DNA of 14,997 nucleotides. Source: JAJYKN01 sp045403145 (GTDB taxonomy: Bacteria; Nitrospirota; UBA9217). This document shows positions 1-6,393 of this stretch, in pieces. Within the stretch, counting starts at the first letter, position 1; each line of letters opens with the position of its first letter. Where the stretch lies: NCBI GenBank assembly GCA_045403145.1, contig JAXIPA010000044.1, positions 1 through 14,997 of the forward strand. The letters run 5' to 3'. Below the pieces are notes generated by a model. The model was given only the letters and a program-made list of their open reading frames with translations. It searched no databases and was not told where the DNA came from. The position numbers and the translations under genes are program-made.

Positions 1-33
1 AAGCTCAAACCCCTCCCAGGCGATCATGTCGTC
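1..33 (-). other. In-frame continuation of the antitoxin-like gene beyond its TGA, cut by the window edge
   Basis: Eleven codons follow the TGA at 34-36 in the same frame and read D-D-M-I-A-W-E-G-F-E-L with no further stop before the window edge. The Trp/Glu-rich content resembles protein rather than random sequence. Alternatively, the ATG at 27-25 could start a separate overlapping gene in this frame. The window is too short to decide. Confidence 0.35.
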
Positions 34-255
34 TCACTCCAATGAATGTTCTGTCCCTGCCGTCTCGACTTTTATCTTGAAAGCATCGAAGCCCATGCTG
101 TATTTTTGTTCAAACTCTTTGCACCGGCTCCGGTAATACTCGGCCATGGTCAAAGCCTTGTCCATGACCATACCGACGATTTCCTCGGCAGACACGGCAT
201 CTGCCATGCCTGTCGGCAGTTTAATGGTAATTTCCTTAATGGAGGCTTTTTTCAT
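34..255 (-). CDS. Antitoxin-like small protein, probably truncated by an in-frame TGA
   Basis: A 73-residue protein with no family I can name with certainty. The N-terminus (KKASIKEITIKLPTGMAD) is a short basic beta-like strand of the sort seen in small antitoxins. It is followed by helical, charged sequence (EYYRSRCKEFEQKYSMGFDAF). The start is supported by AAGGAC about 8 bases upstream of the ATG. After the TGA at 34-36 the same frame stays open to base 1 and reads DDMIAWEGFEL. From memory, small antitoxins of this shape often carry a conserved E-W-D-D-(L/M/F)-I-x-W-E stretch at this point, so TGA may replace a TGG Trp codon. If so, the gene is truncated (mutation or assembly error) and its toxin partner would lie beyond the left edge. 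A genuine 73-residue protein remains possible. It is transcribed in the same direction as radA, 130 bases downstream of it. Confidence 0.55.
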   Translation of the reverse strand: MKKASIKEITIKLPTGMADAVSAEEIVGMVMDKALTMAEYYRSRCKEFEQKYSMGFDAFKIKVETAGTEHSLE

Positions 256-385
256 TTTTTAGTCCTTCTTGATCAAGCATATTTATTAAGCGAGTCGAGC
301 GAGGCTTTATGTTTCACAAGACGACTCATCAATCCCTTGATAAAATCGCTGTATCACAGTTAAGTAATTCTTTCAATCAACAAAA

Positions 386-1762
386 TCAAAACAGCCTCTC
401 CATCGCCTCGTCCACCGTGCGCACACCCATGAGCTCCATCTTTTTGATGGCGGCGGTCTTCTCCAGCTTTTCCACGTTGAGCATGGGCAGCACGCAGCGC
501 GTGAACCCGAGCTTGGCCGCGTCCTTGATCCTGGCCTCGGCCTGGCTGATGGCCCGCACCTCTCCGGCAAGACCCACCTCGCCCATGACCACGGTCTGGG
601 CGTTGATCGCCTTCTCCCGAAAGCTCGATGCCACGGCGGCGATCACGCCCAAGTCGATGGCTGGTTCGTCGATCTTGAGGCCCCCCACGATGTTCACGAA
701 CACGTCCATGCCCATGAGGTGCATGCCCACACGCTTTTCGAGAACAGCGAGAAGGAGCGACACGCGGTTGAAATCCACGCCGATGCAGGTCCGTCTCGGC
801 ATGGCGAGCTTGGACGGCGCGACCAGCGCCTGGAGCTCGGCAAGGATCGGGCGGGAGCCTTCGAGGGACGATACGACCACGGAGCCCGTGGCGTCCGCCG
901 GCCGCTCCGCGAGGAACAGCTCCGACGGGTTGGCGACCTCGGCGAGGCCCGACTCCTTCATCTCAAAAACGCCGATCTCGTTCGTGGAACCGAAGCGGTT
1001 CTTGACCGCTCTGAGCACGCGGAAGGAATGCCCCTTGTCGCCCTCGAAATAGAGGACCGTATCAACGATGTGCTCGAGCACCCGCGGTCCGGCAATGGCG
1101 CCGTCCTTGGTCACATGCCCGATCAAAAACGTGGGCACGCCCGTGCGTTTGGCATGGAGCATCAGCCTGCCCGAGACCTCACGCACCTGGCCGACGCTCC
1201 CGGGCGCGGACGGAAGCTCGGAGGTGAAGACGGTCTGGACCGAATCGACAACCAGGACCTGGGGCTCGAGTCCGTCGGAAGCACGGATGATCTCTTCAAG
1301 CTGCGTCTCGGCAAGCACGTAGAGGTTGTCGGTCTTTACGCCGAGGCGGAGTGCGCGCATCTTGATCTGGGCCGGCGACTCCTCGCCCGAGACGTAGAGC
1401 GCCTTGCCCCGGAGCTCCGACACCTGCCGGAGCATCTGCAGCACAAGCGTGGACTTGCCGATACCGGGGTCGCCTCCGATCAAAACGACGGAGCCGGGAA
1501 CGATGCCGCCGCCGAGAACCCGGTCGAGTTCGCCGATCTTCGTCACGAACCGGTCCTCGTCCCGGGCCTGGATCTCGCCCAGGAGAAGCGGTTCAGCAGC
1601 GACGCTGCCGCGCTTGGCAGCCCCTATGTCCTTCTGCTTCTCCATCCTTTCCTCGACCATGGTATTCCATGCGCCGCAGTCAGGGCACTTGCCCATCCAC
1701 CGGGGAGACTGGCTGCCGCAGGACTGGCAGACGTAGACGGTCTTGGTTTTCGTGGGTTTCAT
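386..1762 (-). CDS. radA: DNA repair protein RadA (Sms)
   Basis: A 458-residue RecA-family ATPase that acts on branched recombination intermediates and promotes branch migration and D-loop extension in the cytoplasm. Domains in order: an N-terminal four-cysteine zinc finger (C12, C15, C26, C29); the RecA-like core with Walker A GGDPGIGKST at 96-105 and Walker B LVVDS at 170-174; the RadA signature KNRFG at 254-258; and a C-terminal Lon-protease-like domain of about 180 residues without protease function. Length and architecture match the family (E. coli about 460 residues). A purine-rich GGAAGGAAG lies 11 bases before the ATG. It lies 156 bases downstream of folA on the same strand. No convincing promoter of its own was seen, so read-through from the folA promoter is likely. 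Confidence 0.98.
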   Translation of the reverse strand: MKPTKTKTVYVCQSCGSQSPRWMGKCPDCGAWNTMVEERMEKQKDIGAAKRGSVAAEPLLLGEIQARDEDRFVTKIGELDRVLGGGIVPGSVVLIGGDPGIGKSTLVLQMLRQVSELRGKALYVSGEESPAQIKMRALRLGVKTDNLYVLAETQLEEIIRASDGLEPQVLVVDSVQTVFTSELPSAPGSVGQVREVSGRLMLHAKRTGVPTFLIGHVTKDGAIAGPRVLEHIVDTVLYFEGDKGHSFRVLRAVKNRFGSTNEIGVFEMKESGLAEVANPSELFLAERPADATGSVVVSSLEGSRPILAELQALVAPSKLAMPRRTCIGVDFNRVSLLLAVLEKRVGMHLMGMDVFVNIVGGLKIDEPAIDLGVIAAVASSFREKAINAQTVVMGEVGLAGEVRAISQAEARIKDAAKLGFTRCVLPMLNVEKLEKTAAIKKMELMGVRTVDEAMERLF

Positions 1763-1788
1763 CAGAAAATGTGCTTCCTTCCTAATCC

Positions 1789-1850
1789 GTCATTCCCGCC
1801 TGTCCCGGCGCTTTGGCAACAGCCGGGAAATGATCCTATCGGGAATCCAG
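1789..1850. repeat. Nested inverted repeat of the ATTCCCG..CGGGAAT type
   Basis: The outer arms are ATTCCCG (1792-1798) and CGGGAAT (1840-1846), and the right end continues into CCAG. The inner arms TCCCGGC (1803-1809) and GCCGGGA (1822-1828) form a second stem. The ends GTCATTCCCG and CGGGAATCCAG resemble the dispersed ATTCCC-N-GGGAAT repeats known from Neisseria (dRS3) and seen between genes in many environmental genomes. It sits in the folA-radA gap and would be transcribed as a hairpin in the shared mRNA. Confidence 0.7.
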
Positions 1851-1918
1851 AGTTTATGGATCTGAGATACTCAAGAAGATATTACAATTCTCCCTCAAAC
1901 GCAAGACGAAATCCCTGT

Positions 1919-2416
1919 CTATCGGGCATGAATTGCGGCCCTCTCGCCCGTTCTCTCATACCGAACGACGGAATAGGGCATGACATCGTCCACTTCTTTC
2001 CGATCTAGTTCCGTGAAATAGGTTGGGATTTCCGGGAAGCAGGCGTCGCCCTGTACAACCCGGTGAAGAACGGTGAGGTAAATCCTGTCCACGAGGTCTA
2101 TGGTCTCGTGAAACACCTCTTCTCCTCCGCAGATGAAGGCCTCGTCAGCGCCGGCACAAGCGGCAAATGCCGCTTGCAGGCTGTGGACGATGACGGCCCC
2201 TCTCGCGTGATAGTCCTTCTGCCGCGTCAGAACGATGTTCCTCCGAAGAGAGAGCGGATGTCCGATGCTCTCGAAGGTCTTCCTGCCCAGGATGATCGGA
2301 TGTCCCCGGGTGATGTCATGAAAATGCCTGCGGTCGGACGGAAGGTCCCAAGGCATCTTGTTGTCCCTGCCGATCACCCGGTTTTCAGCCATGGCGGCGA
2401 TGATGGAGATGATCAT
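1919..2416 (-). CDS. folA: Dihydrofolate reductase
   Basis: A 165-residue enzyme that reduces dihydrofolate to tetrahydrofolate with NADPH. It shows the family order clearly: N-terminal strand IISIIAAMAENRVIG, substrate loop MPWDLPSD with the catalytic acid at D28 (equivalent to E. coli D27), NADPH-binding GRKTFESIG (44-52), the dinucleotide motif CGGEEVF (96-102) and the late GDACFP (123-128). Length is typical. Having DHFR implies a ThyA-type thymidylate synthase elsewhere in the genome, since ThyX does not produce dihydrofolate. The gene is divergent from the HD-GYP gene, with a plausible sigma70 promoter at 2467-2495, and is followed by radA on the same strand. Confidence 0.97.
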   Translation of the reverse strand: MIISIIAAMAENRVIGRDNKMPWDLPSDRRHFHDITRGHPIILGRKTFESIGHPLSLRRNIVLTRQKDYHARGAVIVHSLQAAFAACAGADEAFICGGEEVFHETIDLVDRIYLTVLHRVVQGDACFPEIPTYFTELDRKEVDDVMPYSVVRYERTGERAAIHAR

Positions 2417-2466
2417 GTGCTTTTCCCGCTGAATGCTCCCGATGCGCTAAATCGCTGCTTCCCATT

Positions 2467-2495
2467 ATTACATCATATTTTGGCGCATTCTTCAA
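2467..2495 (-). promoter_or_regulatory. Candidate sigma70 promoter of folA
   Basis: Reading the minus strand, TTGAAG (2495-2490) and TGTAAT (2472-2467) are separated by exactly 17 bases. They match the -35 consensus at 4/6 and the -10 consensus at 5/6. Transcription would start near 2460 and leave a leader of about 45 bases before the folA ATG. Confidence 0.5.
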
Positions 2496-2512
2496 CTTTA
2501 ATAGAAAGGGGA

Positions 2513-2538
2513 TTTACTTTGAAATAATAAAAAGTAAA
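2513..2538. promoter_or_regulatory. AT-rich inverted repeat between divergent promoters, candidate operator
   Basis: TTTACTTT (2513-2520) and AAAGTAAA (2531-2538) form a perfect 8-base inverted repeat with a 10-base spacer. It lies upstream of the folA -35 and the HD-GYP -10, where a regulator could reach both. There is no GC stem, so a terminator is unlikely. Confidence 0.4.
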
Positions 2539-2568
2539 TTGACTCTGAGCGGGTATTATGCTAAAAAG

Positions 2569-2577
2569 TGCTATAAT
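2569..2577 (+). promoter_or_regulatory. Extended -10 promoter of the HD-GYP gene
   Basis: TGCTATAAT is a perfect match to the extended -10 consensus TGnTATAAT. No good -35 lies 17 bases upstream, as is usual for extended -10 promoters. Initiation near 2584 would fall at or after the ATG at 2581, so the ATG at 2620 is preferred as the translation start. Confidence 0.55.
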
Positions 2578-2619
2578 AGTATGGAAAAATTCATTTATAC
2601 CAAAAAAATAAAGACGACC

Positions 2620-3975
2620 ATGAAAACCGCCCTCTTTACCACATTACGATTTAAGATCGCGCTATTCATCATTATCCTGCTCTCGATCACTGCCTCCATT
2701 TTTTCCCTGCTTACCGTTCAGTCGATGAACCGGCACATTCTGGGAGAGGTCATTAAAAGGGCCGAATCATTGTGTAATAGCACGGCAGCCATGGCTCCCT
2801 ACAGCATTCTTTCCAACGACGTGCTGGGCATGGACAATATCGTCTCGAAAATAAAAGAAGCAAACGCCGATGTGGATTATGTCGCGGTCACGGATGCGCA
2901 CATGAAGGTCCTTGCCCATACCGATGTCGCCAAACGGGGCACGGTATTTCAACCTTCCCCGGGTGATTTGCTGGAGGAAAAAGGGGAATATAGCCGCGTC
3001 TCCGAAGTGTACCGGGCTGCGGACAATTCTTTCGAAATTTATGCTCCAATCGTCTTCAAAAACAAGCAGATCGGCAACGTCTTCATCGGGGTCAACAAGT
3101 CGGTTTTGCTCAACGCCAGATCCGAAATCCGAAAAAAGATCATTGTGGGACTCGGCATCGTGCTGGTCCTGGGTATCGGGTGCATCATCGTGCTTTCTTC
3201 TTATATAACGAGGCCGATCAAGGAACTTTCGAAGGGTGTCGGCGAACTGAAGGAAGGGAGAAGATCGAAGCTCAGGATTTATACTCACGATGAACTCGGG
3301 CACTTGACGAACAGTTTCAATCAGATGGCCGAATTGATCACGAGACAGCAGATCTCTCTCAGCACCTCCGCGCAGGAACTTGAAGACGCCTATGTCTCCA
3401 CGGTCAAGGTGCTCTCCGCGGCCATCGATGCGCGCGATCCCTATACGCTCGGTCATTCCACGCGGGTTGCCAAGTTATCGTTAAAAATCGGCGAGTCACT
3501 CGGATTTTCCCGTCGCGAGCTTGAAGATCTCGAGGTTGCCAGCCTTTTTCACGATGTCGGAAAGCTGAAGACCCCCGACTTTGTTCTGCTCAAGGACGGC
3601 TCGCTGAGCCCGATGGAACATCGCGAGATGTCGGACCACCCGGAACACGGCGCGGCGATTCTGAGCAGGGCAAAATCCCTCCAGAAATACATACCGGCTG
3701 TCAGACACCATCACGAATGGTTCAATGGAAAAGGCTACCCCGATGGATTGAGGGGGGAGGATATTCCTCTGCATGCCGCGATCATCGCTGTCGCTGACTC
3801 CTTTGACGCCATGACATCTTCGCGGCCTTATAAAAATCCGCGTTCCCGCGAAGATGCCCTTCGCGAATTGGTCCGCTATTCGGGAATACAATTCGCCCCC
3901 CGTATTGTCGAGGTGTTCCTCGAGGTCATCGAGTCCCATCCCGCGCTCGCGGAGCAGTTTTCAAGCGGAGAGTAA
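2620..3975 (+). CDS. Membrane sensor HD-GYP domain protein, probable c-di-GMP phosphodiesterase
   Basis: A 451-residue inner-membrane signalling protein from the ATG at 2620. The frame is open upstream to a TTG at 2539 and has another ATG at 2581, but both precede the likely transcription start. Order: TM helix 1 (about 13-31); an extracytoplasmic sensor region (about 32-172, Cache-like VDYVAVTDAHMKVLAH); TM helix 2 (about 174-196); a HAMP linker beginning ITRPIKEL; a short coiled coil; and an HD-GYP domain (about 268-435). The domain keeps H311-D312 in HDVGKLKTPD, a later HHH, GYP at 372-374 and the DSFDAMTSSRPY tail, so it looks active. HD-GYP enzymes hydrolyse cyclic di-GMP to pGpG or GMP. 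The ligand of the sensor is unknown. The TPR-like gene follows after 3 bases, and a tandem PilZ gene converges on the pair. Confidence 0.93.
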   Translation: MKTALFTTLRFKIALFIIILLSITASIFSLLTVQSMNRHILGEVIKRAESLCNSTAAMAPYSILSNDVLGMDNIVSKIKEANADVDYVAVTDAHMKVLAHTDVAKRGTVFQPSPGDLLEEKGEYSRVSEVYRAADNSFEIYAPIVFKNKQIGNVFIGVNKSVLLNARSEIRKKIIVGLGIVLVLGIGCIIVLSSYITRPIKELSKGVGELKEGRRSKLRIYTHDELGHLTNSFNQMAELITRQQISLSTSAQELEDAYVSTVKVLSAAIDARDPYTLGHSTRVAKLSLKIGESLGFSRRELEDLEVASLFHDVGKLKTPDFVLLKDGSLSPMEHREMSDHPEHGAAILSRAKSLQKYIPAVRHHHEWFNGKGYPDGLRGEDIPLHAAIIAVADSFDAMTSSRPYKNPRSREDALRELVRYSGIQFAPRIVEVFLEVIESHPALAEQFSSGE

Positions 3976-3978
3976 GTT

Positions 3979-4557
3979 ATGCGCAGCCTCGGGTCAACCA
4001 TAGGTGCTGTGATCTGCGTGTGTATGGCCGTGCTCGGACCGTCGTGTTCCCTGCTCCCCGGAGCAGCCGGACCGTCGACAACGGAAACACAAATCATCGC
4101 TGATACGGCCAGGCAGGCCCAGGAGCAGATTGCGCTCGGTAAATACAAAAGTGCCCTCGATATATATTCCGCCGCCCAGGACAAGTATCTTCTGCCGGGG
4201 CTGAAACCCGGTTATTCCAGTCTGGGCGAGCAGATCAGAACTGCATCGGACACGGCGTTTAAAAAAGGGGATTTCGCGGAGGCGGGGAGCGCTTACAGAA
4301 TTCTCTTCGAGAGCGGTATTGCCACAAGGAATTTCGCTGACTCGCTGACGTTCGACGAGGATTACTTGCGCAGGCAGATAGAGGCTTGTTCCAAGGCCCT
4401 CATGGAGATAGGACTCGTAAAATACCGCGAAGAAAAGCTTGAAGAAGCGATAGCCATCTGGAAAAAGGTCCTCCTCTTCGACGCCCGCAACAAGAATGTA
4501 AAGAAGGCCATCGATATTGCCACCGTGCAGCTGCAGCGGATCCAAAATATAAAGTGA
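3979..4557 (+). CDS. Small exported TPR-like protein, possible lipoprotein
   Basis: A 192-residue protein that I do not recognise as a named family. The N-terminus has a signal-peptide-like hydrophobic stretch (about 7-20) ending at C23 in LGPSCS. The cysteine context is a poor lipobox because G and P occupy -3 and -2, so lipidation is only possible. The mature part is helical with three TPR-like units: ALGKYKSALDIYSAA, KKGDFAEAGSAYRIL and REEKLEEAIAIWKKV. These suggest a protein-interaction scaffold in the periplasm or on a membrane. It begins 3 bases after the HD-GYP stop and uses GGAGAG (3966-3971) inside the end of that gene as ribosome binding site, so the two are probably translationally coupled. 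It may assist the extracytoplasmic sensor of its partner; this is inference from position. Confidence 0.8.
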   Translation: MRSLGSTIGAVICVCMAVLGPSCSLLPGAAGPSTTETQIIADTARQAQEQIALGKYKSALDIYSAAQDKYLLPGLKPGYSSLGEQIRTASDTAFKKGDFAEAGSAYRILFESGIATRNFADSLTFDEDYLRRQIEACSKALMEIGLVKYREEKLEEAIAIWKKVLLFDARNKNVKKAIDIATVQLQRIQNIK

Positions 4558-4593
4558 CCCGGACTGAAAGTCAGCTTTCCCGATCAGCCGCCC

Positions 4594-5313
4594 CTACGTG
4601 TCTGTTTTTTCCTCTTTGGCATTCACTTCCCGCATCACCAGGTAGGCCGTGAAGGTCTTGAGCAACGATTTGTCTTTATCGGTCAAATCCAGGAACTCCA
4701 CCCCTATCTCATGGCAGACTTGCCCCATTTCCTCGATCTTTAAGCATGAAGCAACCCTTCCGTTGAAATTGACGGTCCCATCGTCGTTCAGAGTCAGCCC
4801 CATAGGGATGATGCTGTCTATTCCCAGGGACTGATTGGTGTGAATGCGAATGCCGCTCAGGCTGATTTCCTTTACCTTGAACTGCGCGGGGAAGTTCAAC
4901 ATTTTCTCCCCGGGAGTGGTGATATGAAACCTGACATTGAGCCGCCGGTCCGACATCGCCGGCGCCGCCTCTTTGTTGCTGTGCTCAATGGACTTGAGAA
5001 AACTGGTGATCTTGTCCGTCGATCCCTCTTTGAATTTCATTCCCACCGTGTATATGGTGACTCTGTCGTGGTTGGCCCTTTCTTCAATTCCGCTCAACGT
5101 GGAGCGGACTATGATGCCCGTCACATCGATGCATTTCCCCTTTTCCCCCAGCCTGAGCATGTACTCCCTGCCTGGGTCCAGTCTCCTGTCTGTTTTAAGC
5201 GCAACGCCGCCGATACTGATGTCGATGATTTCCACTTTGTCGGCCAGGCTCATTTTGCCGTTTATTTCAACCAGGTCCAGCCTGTATCTCTTATGCCGCC
5301 TCATGTCCTGCAT
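4594..5313 (-). CDS. Tandem PilZ domain protein, probable c-di-GMP receptor
   Basis: A 239-residue soluble protein made of two PilZ domains. The first (about 5-108) has R5-xxx-R9 and D31-x-S33-xx-G36, the full c-di-GMP binding signature. The second (about 123-228) has R124-xxx-R128 but E149-I-S-L-S-G154, with Glu where Asp or Asn is usual, so its binding may be weaker or lost. No output domain is attached, so it probably acts by contacting a partner such as a motility, secretion or polysaccharide machine. The start is supported by GGAGG 9 bases upstream. A weak promoter may lie at 5419-5447. The gene converges with the HD-GYP/TPR pair and stops 36 bases from it, which puts an eraser and a reader of c-di-GMP together. 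Confidence 0.9.
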   Translation of the reverse strand: MQDMRRHKRYRLDLVEINGKMSLADKVEIIDISIGGVALKTDRRLDPGREYMLRLGEKGKCIDVTGIIVRSTLSGIEERANHDRVTIYTVGMKFKEGSTDKITSFLKSIEHSNKEAAPAMSDRRLNVRFHITTPGEKMLNFPAQFKVKEISLSGIRIHTNQSLGIDSIIPMGLTLNDDGTVNFNGRVASCLKIEEMGQVCHEIGVEFLDLTDKDKSLLKTFTAYLVMREVNAKEEKTDT

Positions 5314-5592
5314 GAACTGTTACCTCCAGACCATCAATCCCGGCCGATCGGAGCAAATCCGAAGAAGAGGTCCCGGGGGGAGATAGAATTATCAAGAAAC
5401 GGATTATGCAACTTCTAAAGTATAATGGAATTTTTCGATAAGATAAAGAACAAAATGGGCAGTTTTGAGGTATGGTCGTTCCGAATGCGATGCGGATTTC
5501 GTCAACATGGATCTTGCTCTCGACACTTCCCTGTCCGGGAAATTGGCGGCGCACAGTGCTCCCGTGCTGTTCGGTGCGGATTTTCATTTTGT
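5314..5592. other. Gap between the PilZ gene and the AlkD-like gene, with a doubtful small ORF
   Basis: A 279-base gap. On the minus strand an open frame from an ATG at 5587 begins with coding-like composition (MKIRTEQHGSTVRR, then SVESKIHVDEIRIAFG). After about 40 codons it passes into AT-rich promoter-like sequence and runs to 5291, overlapping the PilZ start. It may be a small gene, the remnant of one, or chance. A weak minus-strand promoter, TTTATC (5447-5442) 17 bases from TATACT (5424-5419), could serve the PilZ gene with a leader of about 100 bases. No c-di-GMP riboswitch core was recognised there. Confidence 0.3.
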
Positions 5593-6297
5593 TCAAACCT
5601 TCCCGTTCAAATACCCCTTCCTTTCAGCCTCCGGAAACCGCTCGATCGCATACCGCAGCATGGTGCGCGGCATCGTTTTATAATACCGCTTCAGAAACTG
5701 CTCTTCGACCCGAAGATCGCGCTTCCCCACCTCCCGCAGCATCCAGCCCACGGCCTTGTGAATGAGGTCATGGTCATCGGAGAGGAGCATCGCGGCTATT
5801 TTGAGCGTGTCAGAGAAATCCTTCTGCTTGATGAACAGGAAGGTGGCCATGATCGAGATCCGGCGTTTCCAGAGGTCGCGCGATTTCGCGAATGCATAGA
5901 GCGGCTTTCTGCTCTTGTCCGAAAGATACGCGCCAACGATGTTCGGAGCGGTCAGATCAACGAGGTCCCAGTTGTTGATGTGCCGGATGTTCTTCAGGTA
6001 AAGGCCGTAGATTTTTTCCCTTGTCGCATCATCTCCCTTTGAAAACCGGTCCACAAGCATCAACAGCGCCAGCAGCCGCTCCTCATGATAGGCCGATGAC
6101 AGCAATTTCGTGATCTCCCCGAGGGGCGCCTCCCGGCATTCCCTGGCGACCTTGCGTATATTCGGGACCACGACCCCGAGGAACAGGTCCCCTTCCCCGT
6201 ACTGCCCGGGACCGGTCTTGAAAAATCCCCTGAGAGCCGAGGCCTTCTCTTTGCTGGCATAATTTCGAAGTCTATGCCGGATTTCTTCGGAAGTCAT
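5593..6297 (-). CDS. AlkD-like DNA alkylation repair protein
   Basis: A 234-residue all-helical HEAT-like repeat protein of the DNA alkylation repair family (AlkC/AlkD superfamily). These glycosylases excise positively charged alkylpurines such as 3-methyl- and 7-methyl-purines. Family marks are present: the N-terminal FKTGPGQYGEGDLFLGV with VPNIRK (about 26-49); NNWDLVDLTAP with W110 and D114, which correspond to the key Trp and Asp of Bacillus AlkD; RDLWKRRISIM (140-150); and KAVGWMLREVGK with W185. The frame extends 27 codons upstream, but that extension crosses a strong hairpin and has an unlikely sequence, so the ATG at 6297 is chosen. It lies downstream of the dienelactone hydrolase gene, separated by an inverted repeat that may terminate that gene. 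Confidence 0.9.
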   Translation of the reverse strand: MTSEEIRHRLRNYASKEKASALRGFFKTGPGQYGEGDLFLGVVVPNIRKVARECREAPLGEITKLLSSAYHEERLLALLMLVDRFSKGDDATREKIYGLYLKNIRHINNWDLVDLTAPNIVGAYLSDKSRKPLYAFAKSRDLWKRRISIMATFLFIKQKDFSDTLKIAAMLLSDDHDLIHKAVGWMLREVGKRDLRVEEQFLKRYYKTMPRTMLRYAIERFPEAERKGYLNGKV

Positions 6298-6342
6298 GGG
6301 CCTCGTTCCATTCCTATCTCGCAACGTCCTTTGGACAAGACA

Positions 6343-6375
6343 CGGGCGCAGGACAAGGACATCATCCTGCGCCCG
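6343..6375 (-). terminator. Strong hairpin downstream of the dienelactone hydrolase gene
   Basis: CGGGCGCAGGA (6343-6353) and TCCTGCGCCCG (6365-6375) are perfect 11-base arms with an 11-base loop, 18 bases after the hydrolase stop. The minus-strand sequence after the stem (TGTCTTGTCC) is only weakly T-rich, so this may be an inefficient or Rho-assisted terminator. Confidence 0.55.
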
Positions 6376-6393
6376 CAAGCGGGATCGCTGCCT

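Noticed and set aside
719..2008. Long plus-strand open frame opposite radA
   Set aside because: It is antisense to a well-conserved radA, its protein is Arg/His/Gly-rich without any family motif, and such frames are common opposite GC-rich codons.
4558..4593. Bidirectional terminator between the TPR-like and PilZ genes
   Set aside because: Only a 5-base GAAAG/CTTTC stem was found, without a T-run after it.
5314..5412. c-di-GMP riboswitch in the leader of the PilZ gene
   Set aside because: The leader is long enough, but I could not find the conserved GEMM core or its paired stems.
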